From Chionis minor (taxonomy: Eukaryota; Chordata; Aves; Charadriiformes; Chionididae): 64,000 nt of DNA. How positions within the stretch are numbered: the stretch's first letter is position 1; each line of letters begins with the position of its first letter. Made by a program: the position numbers and the translations under genes. Location: positions 992,621 through 1,056,620 of the forward strand of contig VZSF01008207.1 of assembly GCA_013398295.1 (NCBI GenBank), in the 5' to 3' direction. The notes under the pieces were generated by a model. That model was not told where the DNA came from and made no database searches. It saw nothing but the letters and a program-made list of their open reading frames with translations. Positions 1 through 11,900 of the stretch are shown one piece after another.

Positions 1-1805
1 CTATTGCCTAGATATGAACAGGCAACTATTTTTCAAGTATCAGAAAGGATGACTTTTACATCATTCATGGATTTCTTCTAGACACAGACTGGACACTGAC
101 AGCATTTTGTCAGTCTCTAAGAAGACCACTATGAGATAATCACTTTTAATTAGGGAAGGAAGGATCGTTTCTTATTAAAAGCTCTAGGCAGCAAAATAAA
201 GCATTTTGTTAGGAGAGATACTGGAACTTACCTGATTAAATATGTGGTTAGATAAGGTGTTTGGATGAATAGGATATTGGTCACCAGGATATTCAACACC
301 AATGGGTATTCAGGACTGCTGTATCAGTTTAAAACAATTCACACTGTTTCCCAAACAACTGGCGCATAGGAAAGGGAATTCATTGATTGTTTGTTTGGGG
401 TTTTCATTTTCAGTATTTTTTTTCTGCTGAAACTGATAACTAAGATTAAAAATCAAATATGTTGTCAGGAAAGATCCAAGGAACAGTTGAGACCCCCTTG
501 AATTTCAGCAGGGTTTTCATGAGGCCACAAGTAATGATGGAAGACATTTTAAAATGTCAGTGTCTCATGCGAGTGACGACCAAGCTGGCATGCTTGCCTG
601 AATCCCTCCTAAACATCCTGACTCTCCAAAATTAGGTGAAACTGTCAGCTCTTTTCCTGGTTTTTCAGAAGTCAAGTCCCAAACTGGATAAAGCTGAAGA
701 TCAGTCTGCAAGGCAAACGGGAATAATGATGAAATAAACTCTCCCGTGCAAATTTCCTTGCCCAGAATGGAACTTCTGACTCATTCTTAGTTTGGGGGGG
801 GGGAGAATGGGACAGAATTTGTGCCTTTTCCCATTTTATCCAACCCTCCCTTTTCCAAATGTGCATTTCTCTGCATCACTGCCTAGATTCAAGGAATAAT
901 AACCCATTCGGTGAATCAACACAGAAACGCTGAGCACTGCGTCTTTGCAAGAACTGAGAACTTCTTGAACTACATGGCAAAAATTAAAAATAAGAAAGCT
1001 AAAAGTTGAAGCATTTTCAAAAGCAGAAGGACAAAGTTAGGGTAAGTGACTGAAGTAGGTATTTATTTACCAGTGAAGGATTCAGCCAGCACACAGAAAT
1101 GACTCAGGTCAGAATGGGTGCTTAAATATAAAAGGCTGCAGATAACTAATGCAAGAAAATAAGTTCTCCAAAAATTCAAATGCTTACACTGTTCAATAGG
1201 GAACAATACATATGTTTAAATCCCATAAAGATACTTGCTCATGTCCTTACATTTTTGCATTCCCTTTGATAACTTGGTGTATAGTGATCTCTGAGGAGGC
1301 CACAGCTTAACACAAATGTAACTGAATAGAGAATCAATATCCAGATATGTAAAACTTTTGTAGGATTTAAATTTGTGAACTATCTTAATTGTCTCTCTTC
1401 TTTACATTAGCCTGCTCCTCTGTTTTCTGCATTTGTCATGATACCAGGAAAAAAACTATATTTTACCTTCAGGTCTATGGAATTGCTCCTATGTTCATAT
1501 CCAGGTGCCTATACAGCTGTACATATGGCTTTAGCTAGCAGATCTGCCTACTACCATAAACAGCTCTAAGAAACGTGATTTTAGCATGCAGACTTAGTTC
1601 TTCCTCTATGCCTATCTCTTTGCAGATATCCTCATGTATAATCACTTCATTTTACCACCCCCCTCTTTTATTTAGATAATTCAGCACAAGTTTTCCCGCA
1701 GCGTTTCTTCATCGGCTGTGTCCTAAAAACAGAGTAACACCTGGAATTACAGTCAGAGGCAGAAAAAACACCCTCCCCCCAGAACCTGAAGCTAGAAAAA
1801 CCCCA
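1..1805. other. AT-rich non-coding sequence, no gene seen
   Basis: No open frame longer than about 64 codons, no repeat family I recognise and no RNA gene is visible. There is a run of ten G at 794-803. The text is unique-looking, AT-rich vertebrate intergenic or intronic DNA. Confidence 0.7.
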
Positions 1806-1809
1806 GCGA

Positions 1810-2165
1810 AATACGAATAGGAGGTAAGTGGTTTTACCCCCACCCAGCTACGATGAGAGGCACACGCATGCGTGCACGGACGCACACAGAGCTTTCTTTT
1901 CATACCTACCTCGTGGCAGTAGCGCGACAAGTTGGAGGTCCCCTCGCAGCGACGTCTGGTCAGGGCTCATCGCTGCTGCACTGCCGGCACCCACGCAGGT
2001 GCCTCAGCGATGGCTCCCTCTCCGGCTGCTGGCCGGAGAGGAAGGGAGAGGCGGCTGCAGAAAGGTGACTCAGCTCTGGATGTGACACTGAATCACCCTT
2101 TGGATGAGCCACAGCCAAGGGAGAGACCCACCCCCTGCTTTCGGCTGCTAAAGCTCCGCGTCTAA
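1810..2165. other. CpG-rich patch of unknown function
   Basis: CpG density rises sharply here compared with the flanks (about twenty CpGs counted by eye), with several CpGs clustered at 1860-1885, 1920-1955 and 1980-2060. A consensus-like splice donor (GAG|GTAAGT) sits at 1821-1829 on the plus strand, but no acceptor, coding frame or polyadenylation signal makes it part of a recognisable exon. It ends about 50 bases before the solo LTR. It could be an enhancer, a minor promoter or simply a GC-rich unique segment. Confidence 0.4.
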
Positions 2166-2214
2166 AGTAGATGATGGTATCTGCTGGGGTTGCAGCACCT
2201 GGTGACGTAGGTGA

Positions 2215-2784
2215 CCGTCATGGTTTCAGTTGGGATAGAGTTAGCTTTTTTATTAGTGGCTGGTGTAGTGCTAGGTTTTGGGTTTGGGATGAGAAATACT
2301 TTTGACAGCGTACTGGTGTTTTCAGTCATTGCTAAGCTCTCAAGGCCTTTTCTGCTCCTCACACCACCCCGCCAGCGAGCAGGCTGGGAGGGCACGAGAA
2401 GCTGGGAGGGAACACAGCCGGGACAGCTGACCCCAACTACCAAAGGGATATTCCATGCCATGTGACGTCATGCTCAGTATATAAAGCTGGGGTAAGAAGA
2501 AGAAAGGGGAGGACATTTGGAGTGATGTCTTCCTAAGTAACCGTTGCGTGTGACGGAGCCCAGCTTTCCTGGAGATGGCTGAACACCTGCCCGCCCATGG
2601 GAAGCAGTGAATGAATTCCTTGTTTTGCTTCACTTGTGTGCGTGGCTTTTGCTCTAACCATTCAGCTGTCTTTATTTCAACCCACAAGGTTTTTTTCCCC
2701 TCACTTTTACTCTTCTGATTCTCTCCCTCATCCAAACTGGGGGGGAGTGAGTGTGGTGGTCCTAGCTGCTGGCTGGACATGACA
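2215..2784 (+). mobile_element. Solo LTR of an avian endogenous retrovirus (ERVL-like)
   Basis: The segment has the order of an LTR on the plus strand. It opens with GTCATGG and closes with CATGACA, which are near inverted terminal repeats. A U3-like part follows, then a cAMP-response-element palindrome at 2463-2470, TATATAAA at 2478-2485 and a downstream part with TTTATTTCAACCCAC. The whole text resembles an LTR family I know from many bird genomes, usually classed near ERVL; that family name is from memory. Flanks TGACC (2212-2216) and GGACC (2785-2789) could be an imperfect 5-bp target duplication. No gag, pol or env remnant lies on either side, so it is a solo LTR left by recombination between the two LTRs of a provirus. 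A 204-codon frame on the opposite strand over this region is a chance shadow. Confidence 0.85.
2463..2485 (+). promoter_or_regulatory. LTR core promoter: CRE and TATA box
   Basis: TGACGTCA, a perfect CREB/ATF palindrome, is at 2463-2470 and TATATAAA at 2478-2485, eight bases downstream. This is the expected core promoter of the LTR, so initiation would be expected around 2510. Both motifs are intact although the flanking LTR is diverged. Activity in the host is inferred, not shown. Confidence 0.7.
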
Positions 2785-2789
2785 GGACC

Positions 2790-5624
2790 ACAACAGCAAC
2801 CCATCTGTGTGTGGGGACGGGCATGCCGCAGCAGATGCTTCTCGGTCAGCACCTTGACTGTGGTCTCCGTTACTGGCTGGTTGGTGGCACGTGCCCTGTA
2901 TGTCCCACCACCGCATCTCTCAGTCTTGTTCAGCTCGAGCAATTTATGTTCCACATTTCTTTCAGACGTGATCTTCTGAAATAATGAAAAATGAAGAACA
3001 TGTTTAATTCAGGACAGCCATTTGGATTGTATTAAGTGAAGTCTATTTGTTCTGACACAGATGAAAAGAAAGACATGCCAGAGCCCCATCGTTTTTTGAC
3101 TTATAGCCTCAGAAAACTTTGGGTTATCCCACAAAGGGGCATGCTTTCCTTGATTTTGTATCTGAGCCCTTGAATTAACTGGGGAACACTGAAAGATGCT
3201 TGTAGGTCAAGAGGGGATCAGGCTCACATGCACTGTTCATTGCAAAAAGCAAAGTATTCAAAAGCATATCTCACTCCTGAAATATGCTTCTGACACTGCG
3301 GTTTTAGAGCAAAATATGAGAAGAGGTTCTTCAGACCAAGAACTGATTTATTTTGTCAAACTACACACGTAGCATAGGTGTGCTGGACATAATGATCTGT
3401 CGTAATGTGTCTCCTGAAGGATGACGGTTTCCCAGGGCAATGATGGTTTTGCATGAAAGCTGAAGAAAGCCTTTGCTGCTCCCCTTACATGTATATGTTT
3501 GGTGACACTCATAAGCAGAATGAAGATCAGGACAAGGCCCTCCATATCCTTGAAAATACTAGGAGGAACATCCAGAAATGTGCAACAGATGATAACAAGA
3601 CAGCAACACAAAACAAGTGAAAGAAATCTTACAGTCTTTACTACCATTCATCAGAATAGGTTATCATAATCGGTCCCATCTGGCTTTAAGATTTATGAAA
3701 TCGATACAGTCTAGGACAGACACTCTGTAAAAAAAGCTGTTACCGATGTGAAGCTTGCAAACAGTCACCTTAGCCCCTGTGTCAAAATTCTGGCCTGCTT
3801 TACAGCTCAGAAAATCACTATTTTAGTGAATCAAGTCCTTACCATATGAACAGTGGCAAACATCACACCACTACCATGTTGAAATTAACAGGAAAAGGTA
3901 ACACAAGATTGCTCAGAGGGAACCAGACAGCCAGATTTGGCGGCAGCAGCATGTAGCTGCCGGGGGTGTCTCTGCCATAGCAGCTGGCTTTGCATGTCAC
4001 TGTTTCCCTTCGCAGCCATGTCGTGGGGACCACGCAGTAGCTATTGACCCGTCCTGCATCCTTAAGGGCTGTTCACTGCCGAGCTTTGTTTTCCCCTTTT
4101 CCCAAACACGGTAGTATTACTTAGCTTTGTTTCTGCAAAGCTCTTTGAAACAGAAGGATGAAAAACACTTTCCATGAGCATTTTATATATCAGACACATG
4201 AGAAAAAGATATTTTCATTTGACTTAAAGTGTACTTTAAAAAGTTTAACAATCATCCAATTACTGCACTGACTGCTGTCATCATTTGGAATTTCACAGGG
4301 GGCTTCATTTTGAACTGGTCGCTTTTTGGTTTACTCTCCCTTTGCACGTAAGAGAAAGTATTTGAAAAATTATTTCAAACATTTCAAGCATTTCATATTT
4401 TACCGTAATGAAAAAAATGGGCCAATGTATTGAAAAGTTTGCTAAAGTAGGTGGATGTTTTTTTAATGAAAAGAACAGTTGGTTCTGCAGAAGCATGGGA
4501 ATTTTTAGCAAGCACTGCACGCTTCCCTTCAGAAAGGAGTGAAAATGTTCCTGTTTTTCCAACCAATCTGCCATTTATACAAAAAGCAGCCAGAAGGACA
4601 TGTTTTCAATGGGACAATAGCCATTTTCTTAAGATCAAAACGAAAACTTAGGGTGTGGTGTTACAACAGTATAGATGAGAAGACAAGCTTGCTTTAAAAA
4701 AAAAACAAAACAAAACACCAAAGTAAATTAAAAAAAAGGGGNACACAAGTCTGTTTCTTGACTAAAGCAAGTCTTTTCTGCTTTGGATAGAAACAGCCGT
4801 TGCAGTGTATGCAAACTGCAGCAATTCCCAGGACAAGGCGGTAGAAACGCAAGCCAGGGAGAGCCTTGCTTTTTGCTCATATTGCACAAAAGCATCTTTC
4901 TGTGGAAACAATCCCCCTCAGGTCTTTTTCATTTTTTTGATGCAGAAATAAAATAACTTAGAGTCAAATAAAAAGCTGGGAACAGAATAAGCAGTCTAAA
5001 ACTATATCACACTAGATAAAATTCCCTGGAATTATCTGTGAATTCATTGAAACGGTATTTTTACTTTTTTTTTTTGTTCAAGGCAACCGCTTTGTTGAGG
5101 AGGTAATGTATAGATTAAGACAGTACACTTAAACTCCAAAGTCTCCTTGGGGAGTTCTTTCTGGTATAAATCTGCTATCCTTTAACTTGGATTATAAACA
5201 ATCTACATGATATGCACCTGGTTCTGGCAGGGTCTATATTATTTCACTCCCAAAAGCAGCTTTATAAAGAGAACACACTGCATTTCAACAGCAATATAAA
5301 TAATGTTGCAGTTGGGGATCTCTTGCGCCGCTTTCATTTTTCTTTCTTTCCTTTTCATCTGAACTGAACCACACCTCTCTAAAAATACTCACTTTCTTAA
5401 TGAAAACCATATTTTTGGGGATTTCCCCCCCGCCCCTGCATGTGCATGACCTGTTGAAATGCCTGCACAATCTTTAATGTCAGATTCAGACGACACGTGT
5501 CTTATGAAAGTCTGGGACCCAGCTCTCAGCGGGGCCTCCCAGATCTGTCCCACGTCTTTATGAGAAAGAGGGACAAAACCTTCTGGTTTTGGCATTTTAT
5601 ATTGGAGTCTGCTTTAAGCTAGGC
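2790..5624. other. Unique non-coding sequence, nothing recognised
   Basis: No supportable exon or repeat family. There are short A-rich runs near 4697-4740 and one ambiguous base at 4742. The few frames of 60-100 codons on both strands lack splice context and recognisable protein features. Confidence 0.65.
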
Positions 5625-5687
5625 AAAAAAAAAAAAAAAAAAAAAANAAAAAAAAAAAAAAAAAAAAAAAAAAAACCGAAAAAAAAA
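5625..5687 (+). repeat. Long poly(A) tract
   Basis: About 51 consecutive A positions (5625-5675), interrupted only by an ambiguous base at 5647, are followed by CCG and nine more A. CR1 elements do not use poly(A) tails, and I see no processed-gene body upstream, so I treat this as a homopolymer expansion or assembly uncertainty rather than a retrocopy tail. Confidence 0.9.
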
Positions 5688-7274
5688 TAGCAACGTAGAG
5701 TCTAGACAGAAGAGATTGGGTTGAAATCTGGAAGCTATTCAGTGAGGCTACGGCACATGGCAGCTTGACTGCAGCAAGAGATCACATTACGCTGCCTAAT
5801 TACACATGAAAAATGTACACATCACTTTTCTTAAATGCTTGGAAAAATAGATGTTCAGATGGCAATTGCGAACTAGTAACTGAGCCAGTCATACATAGTT
5901 GGAACGCTTCACAAATGGCATTTCAAAAGCCTGCATTTTTTTTTCACAATGTAATTATTATTTTTTGCACGCGTGTGTGTGTGTGTGTTCATAAAACAAC
6001 TTCTAAAAAAGGTATTCTAAATTTAGCAGGCGGTTGCACTGGAGAAGCGCAAAAGGTGAAAATCCAGTATGCAAGTAGGAAAGATGAGGGCCTAATCCTG
6101 ACTCCTTGTGAGCCAAGAGGCAAATTCAACCAGGCTTCCTGGGAAGCAAGGTTCGGTCCACAGGCTCACCTGCTTGACTTTACTTATGCATCCCCAAATG
6201 TTTACCCGTTTTCCATGAGCAAATGGTGGGGTTTATACCTTCAATGGGAATTGCCCATGGGAGTAAAGATAAGCAGAGGCCTGAGTGTTTGCAGCACCTA
6301 TGGCCCCCAGATTGTGTGTTTATATTCTTGCCTCTGTGAAATGTTTAGAAGTTTCTCCGTTTGCGTGGACAAGGAGGGGGAAGAAAAATATCACATCACC
6401 ACAATAGCATGGAGCTTTCCCGTCATCGCCTCCTCCTGAGCTCCTCTCCCCAGGCTCTCTTAATGGGTCCTTTTCTGCCCCTCTCTTGCCATGTGCTCAC
6501 CACTTTCAGTGGTGGGCTAAAACAGCTCAGAGATACATTTGATGGAGTTATTCTTTTGTTTTAGTTGGCTTGAATGACATCTGCTCTTCTTTTTAGCTTC
6601 AACACAAATGTTCAAAGACGACTGCTCCAAGGGAGAAAACAATTTGCCAAGCTATTTCCAAAGATTTGCTATTTCAATCCTTCGGTGCTAACGAGACGTA
6701 TAAAAGTGGATTTCCAGGGGAAAATGTTGTTGGTATGTCTGCCTGCCTCCCAGACTTTGCTTTTCCTAGAAGACTCCTCAGAGCAAGTTCCTTCAACAGC
6801 AGAAGAGCCCAATTCCGCACTCTGGGCAGGGGTTGGTGCCGCACTGGGTGAGCACAGAGGAAAAAGCAATCCCCAAAAGCCCACTCTGGTAACACAGCTC
6901 TCCCTGTGGCTGATCCCTCCAAGTGCCTTCGAGTCCTTCGCCTCCGGAGCCAGCGGCCAGTCAGACCTTGGCTGAACTGCTAATCCTGCCAGACAAAGAA
7001 GAAAGAACATCTTGTAAAGTTTTGTTGCTGTTGTTATTATTAAAATGGACTCAGCACGGAGTAACCGGCCAAGCTATCTGGCAAAAATGACCTGCAGAGA
7101 AGTCTTTAAGAACAAAAATGATCTGTTCTGGGTATGGGAGGAAGCTTCCCCAGTTTAGGGGGATGAACTGCACCGAACCAGCTACTTTCAGTCAGAAGAT
7201 GGCTCGTTGCGCTGATTATTTTACCACCGTACTCCGCAGGACCTTCCTCAGTTTTTCCCTTTTATGGCATGGCT
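5688..7274. other. Unique non-coding sequence with a (GT)n tract
   Basis: It contains a perfect (GT)8 tract at 5973-5988. A 208-codon frame at 5813-6439 (plus) runs straight through the GT tract and shows no domain, signal peptide or splice context, so it is taken as chance. Nothing else is recognised. Confidence 0.65.
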
Positions 7275-7290
7275 GGGGGGGGGGGGGGGG
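7275..7290 (+). repeat. G16 homopolymer
   Basis: Sixteen consecutive G are visible on the plus strand. The length is likely to be unstable between individuals or assemblies. Confidence 0.95.
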
Positions 7291-7434
7291 AAGGTGCTTT
7301 GCTTTGCTGTTTTCATAGCCTGCGCTTGCTGGAATTCTGCATCAGAAATATTGGTTGCACAACAATTAAAAAAGATCCCCGAATACTGTGGGCAGAACAC
7401 AAACTTGAATCCGCTCTGCTCTTGCCAGGGGCAG

Positions 7435-7885
7435 CTTTCCTGCTTTCCCCGGTGGGAGGGAAGGACGGGGGCTCTGCAGCACCCACCCGGGGCTGGCAGG
7501 GCAGGAAACCCTCCCAGGGGGAGCGTGCCGGGGCTGCCGTAGAGGGGTGGGATGCCAGCGAAAGCGGGTGCCACGGCCACATCAAGGCGCAGGCTGTTCC
7601 CCTTTTGAGCAGGCAGGAACCATTGCGGGCGAGGGCTTCCTTCCCGGGTTAGCCTCTGCGGAGGCTTGGAGCTGGCGGAATGACCCAGGCTCGGGTGCTG
7701 AGCAAGTGGCTTGGCCCCCCGCCGCCTCTCGGTATCTCCCCGCTGTATATTTTGTGTGCCATTGTGGTCGGAGGCGGCGGCACCGAACTCTGAAAGTCCT
7801 TCAGCAAAGTAAGGCCGCGTCTTCGAGAAGGGTCAGGCTTGCGTGTAATTTATGAGAGTTGCGGTAGCCCTGCTACCCTCTCGCT
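7435..7885. promoter_or_regulatory. CpG-island-like patch
   Basis: About thirty CpGs can be counted by eye in about 450 bases, with GC clearly above the flanks. CpG clusters occur at 7690-7740, 7765-7785 and 7815-7830. No TATA box, coding frame with family similarity or convincing exon was found. A splice-acceptor-like tract (TTCTCTTCTGCTTGCAG) ends at 7935, just downstream. It could be the promoter of an unrecognised transcript or a conserved enhancer. Confidence 0.35.
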
Positions 7886-8883
7886 GTTTGCGATGAATTT
7901 TAAATAAAGTGAATATTTTCTCTTCTGCTTGCAGTCGGAAAGGTCACTGGTAAAGGAGGAGGAATGATCGCAGGAAACAAATCACTTCCTTTGGTCAGTC
8001 CTCTCACCACAGCCACGCTATTTTTAACAAATGTTATTAAAAATTATACAACCCTGTCTTTTCTGGAATCTATTTTATTGAGCAAGTACAAAATAAACCA
8101 AGACAGGAAAAATGCACCATTTGGAGTAGCTCTTTTTGCTGCAACTGATTTAGCAAAACAAGCCACAGGGGAATGCAAATGGCTTTCTAGAACTGCTTCC
8201 TGCGGCCATGTCTCTCTCCATGTGGAAGAGAGGAATATTTTAACTTAACCAGCTGCATCACTTCATACAATAGTAAATTGTTCTAAGTGTTCTCGTCACC
8301 AAGAAATACACTGTCTCTGAGGTTATTCCCATTATCAGTGTTATTTGTTTAATTTCTTGCTGCAGCCAGCTTTAAACAGTGCCATTTCAAATTGTTGTCA
8401 AATCCATGGGTGTGTGTTTAGCAGAAGGGGCTAAAACTGACCCGCCAGATTTGGGGGTGTTAGGCCCCTTCCTGGTGGAGTCATCTGGGACAAGAATTTG
8501 ACAGAGGGAAATTCTTTGCACAAATATTTTTCTCTTGTAATTGTTTACCGCCTTACTTACCACCTAGAAATAATAAATACATTTGGAAACCTTATGACCA
8601 AATGTGAGAAATCCCTCTGCTTGCAGCTGTTTCTGTTTGGGTGGCAAGAGGCGAGGCTGATGATTATATGGTCTTACATGAATGCAAGCTTTCCGTTCAC
8701 CAAGGTATCTTTCGCCATCCCTGCATTAGTACCATTCGTTATCGGCCACTACTGACTTCACTAGGGCCAATGTATGGTCCTACACGTACAAAGATTGGAT
8801 TTTATACTGAGACATTATATATAAATCAAGAAGACAGCAAAGTTGCAAACAAATAAACATAAATTTGACCATTCAAAAGATTT
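7886..8883. other. AT-rich unique sequence
   Basis: No gene or repeat is recognised. The 8020-8110 stretch is AT-rich, with few CpGs and several TTATTAAAA/TTTTATTG words of the kind found in vertebrate non-coding conserved elements, but this is only an impression. Confidence 0.5.
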
Positions 8884-8928
8884 TGGTGCCTAACTCAAAA
8901 TTATTTCAATGGGGATTAGGTGCCTATA
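8884..8928. repeat. Short remnant of an ancient amniote repeat
   Basis: The words GGTGCCTAACTC and GATTAGGTGCCT flank TTTCAATGGG in an imperfect palindromic arrangement. This matches my memory of a dispersed ancient repeat common in turtle and crocodilian genomes, which alternates TAGGTGCCTAA with CATTGAAATCAATGGG-like text. The copy is short and diverged, and the family name was not recalled. Confidence 0.4.
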
Positions 8929-11900
8929 GACCTTGGTGGAATTCTTCTTCTGCATCAGAATTGAAACTACAAGGTAGCATTACAGTAGGCAAAGTATTAG
9001 TATTTACCATGAACAGATATCCTTGCCATAAGAAAAAGATGTCCTTTGGACTGCTGCTTTCCCCATCCACAAAAATTTTGTCTCTATTTATGAAAGCACA
9101 CTTCAATGAAACTACCTCTCCTAAGACGTGCAAGGAAAACATCTCTGGAGAATAGACTCAAACGCAGCTCCACAGAAGAGCAAAAGCCATTTCAATATAC
9201 ATTTTCGCTCGGAGGAATCTCATAATAGATTTGGGGGAAGGGGCAGGGAATTTTACATGTGTCATCTCTTATACATTATCACTACGATTAAGGGCAGCAA
9301 TGCTCATTATGCTGATGACTTCAGTACTAAAGGCACTTGCCCTACGCATTTTGTTTAGGCTTCAAAAGAATTGTCTGTCAACAAGCTAATCTGTTATTGA
9401 TCTGGATCAGATATAATTTTAGAAGTACAGGACTCTCTGTTCCTTGAGATCCACCAGCATATGTCTTGACGGGGCACAGTGTTCCTCCTGTATTGTCAGT
9501 ACACACAGACATTTGTGGAAAAGCATGAGTTTATGATCAAGTATCTTTTTAAAAGTCATTGCAATAATTGTTATGGAAGATGCCAATCACAGCCCACTAT
9601 CCTATGAAGACTGGCAAATGTTCAACTGGGGACAGAGACTGGCTCTCGATCCATCCATTGCAATTGGCAGCTAGTTCTGTGGCTGGAGTAAACCCGCTTA
9701 AACAAACGACGTCAATGAAGACCTTAAAATGGCCAAGTCCTGTCTGGCAGCTGACCCTTGTTCTGCTAACTCTGCAACCCATACACATATGAATGACTTA
9801 AGACAGATATTTTAAATTTTTTATGAGATTTTAGACAAATATCACTGATAATAGGATCATTTCAGAGAGATGATATCTCCTGATAATGAAACATTTACAA
9901 CAACTTACTCGCACATGTCTTTGAAGGGGTACCCCAGAAATTTCACTGTGACATCTGAACATCTTTCAGCCCTGCGTAAGAAATGTCAGATAGAAGTGAT
10001 CCCATATTTCTCTCCCCAGGAGAATCACACGTCACTTGTTTTTTACTGGTTAGGGCTCATTTCTTCTTTTGCTGGGGATCAGAGGATGGAGACAGCTTAG
10101 ATATTCAACCATATATTTTTCCAGGATGCTTTTTCATTGCTCCCCTTTGCTACAGACTGCCATAGATCATTCCAGGAAATCTGTATTTGAATGTGAAACA
10201 GTTTCTTCCTCCTCCAGAGCTGTTTGCAATTTACAGTGACTTGAAGAGACAAGACTTGGTTTATTGGGATATTATGCTTAGTTATCATCCTTCTTGCTTT
10301 CAGATCAGGTTCTCAGAGGGTTACCTTTTCCATGAGCCAAGCCACGTTTGGTCTGACATTTGTGAGAGTAGTTGAGCAGACAGCTGTCCCAGACCTGACA
10401 TCTCAGGTGCTGCAGGTATCATTGAAACATGTCTCCATCCTACCAGTGACCACATAACAGGCATGTTTCACTAGAGGCAAGTTCACCTGTGCTATAGGCT
10501 ATGGGTGTAAAGCATTAGAAAAGAACCACCAACTTGTGCTACAGTCCAGGTGCACTAGCATGTTTCAGCTTCATTAGCGAAACAATTTGTAGCTCTGAGG
10601 CGCAGCACAACGATGACAGTCTCCCTGTTGGCATTCCTTCATAAAGGCTCCACCCCTCAAAATGTCACTTCACATCCTGGTTCTGTCTTTGATTTGGAAG
10701 GTCTCTTACACTAGTCCCCTGGAATGATGCCTACAGAGTGCAAGATCCTGGATGTGAGGTTAGCACCATGGATTAATCGTAAAGGAAATCCTGTGGGTCT
10801 TCAAATAAAAGGCTCCTGTATGAAGGCTTGCCCAAAATCTGAGATGCATTTAGGCACTAATGGTAAGGAGGGTCTCTCTGTAGGGTGAGACCAATCCAAA
10901 GAATATGAAAATGCTTGAACCTAGATGTTCTCAAGGTCATATTCAGTTCAGAGTTTTATTCCAATTTTCTCTTTCTAGCTTAATAATAGCAATAGACCTC
11001 TGTTTTGAAAGATCAAGAGGTAGCAACGAGGAATGCCAGGGAGCAGCAACAGTAGGGCTGCTCCATGCAGAGGGGATGACCCAGAAGCTGAGGGTGACCC
11101 CAGCACAGGCTGTGTCCTCACCAATGGGGTGCTGTCCCATGGCATCTGAACATGGCAGGCAGAGCTTCGTAACAGGGTCCATCAACAATCACCAAGAAAG
11201 CAAGCGTGGGGTTCAGCCAAGAAGTCCAGGCAGGAGATGGGGCTGGAGACCAGGCTATACCTACACAGTAGCTCAGACAAGGAGCAAGTACCCAGGCTGA
11301 GCTTAAATGCAGCTTCTGGCCAGTGGGCAGGGGGTGGGTTGTTGGGGGTACCAGGTGAAGGTGATTTGGGCAATTGAAGCCTCTTTGCTAACAAGGTCCT
11401 GACACTGACCTAACTGCAGACTTGAATTAAAAAAAACACAGAAGAAATAACACCATACAGAGCTTCAAGAATGAAGCAAAAGTCAAAGGTGGTGAGAGTT
11501 TCAACACCGGTTTAATCTCCAGCTAAGCATTAGCTAAGGAGAACTGAGGGTTAAGAAGCGAACACTACCCTTTGCAAAGCACAAAGAGTGACAGCATACA
11601 TGCGTATGGACAGTCCAGACCAAGGAGAGCTGAACTGCACGTGGCACACAGCCCACTGAACCGAGCGTGCAGATCATCAGTCAAAGGAAGAGCAGCAGCA
11701 GTTTAAGGACCTAAATCCATTTGGCTGGGAAGGCTGCCTGCTGCTAGTGAAGTCAAAAGAAAGTTCAGTGCTTGAGGTGACTGGCATTTTTGGATGACAG
11801 AAAACCCCACTTAAATCTTTGCAAGCTGTTGACACCAAAACTTAAGAAAATCCCCTTTTCACTAATGCCACCTCAGTAAGTGCTCTGCAATTTGGGATGA

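Noticed and set aside
1821..1829. Strong splice-donor match as proof of an exon
   Set aside because: A match of this strength is expected about by chance in 128 kb of double-strand text, and no exon body or acceptor supports it.
2340..2954. 204-codon minus-strand frame as a gene
   Set aside because: It lies mostly antisense to the solo LTR and shows no protein family features.
5280..5675. Processed pseudogene ending in the poly(A) tract
   Set aside because: The upstream 350 bases show no coding similarity, no AATAAA at the expected distance and no target duplication.
5813..6439. 208-codon plus-strand frame as a host gene
   Set aside because: It runs through a (GT)n tract, has no recognisable domain, signal peptide or splice context, and starts in AT-rich text.
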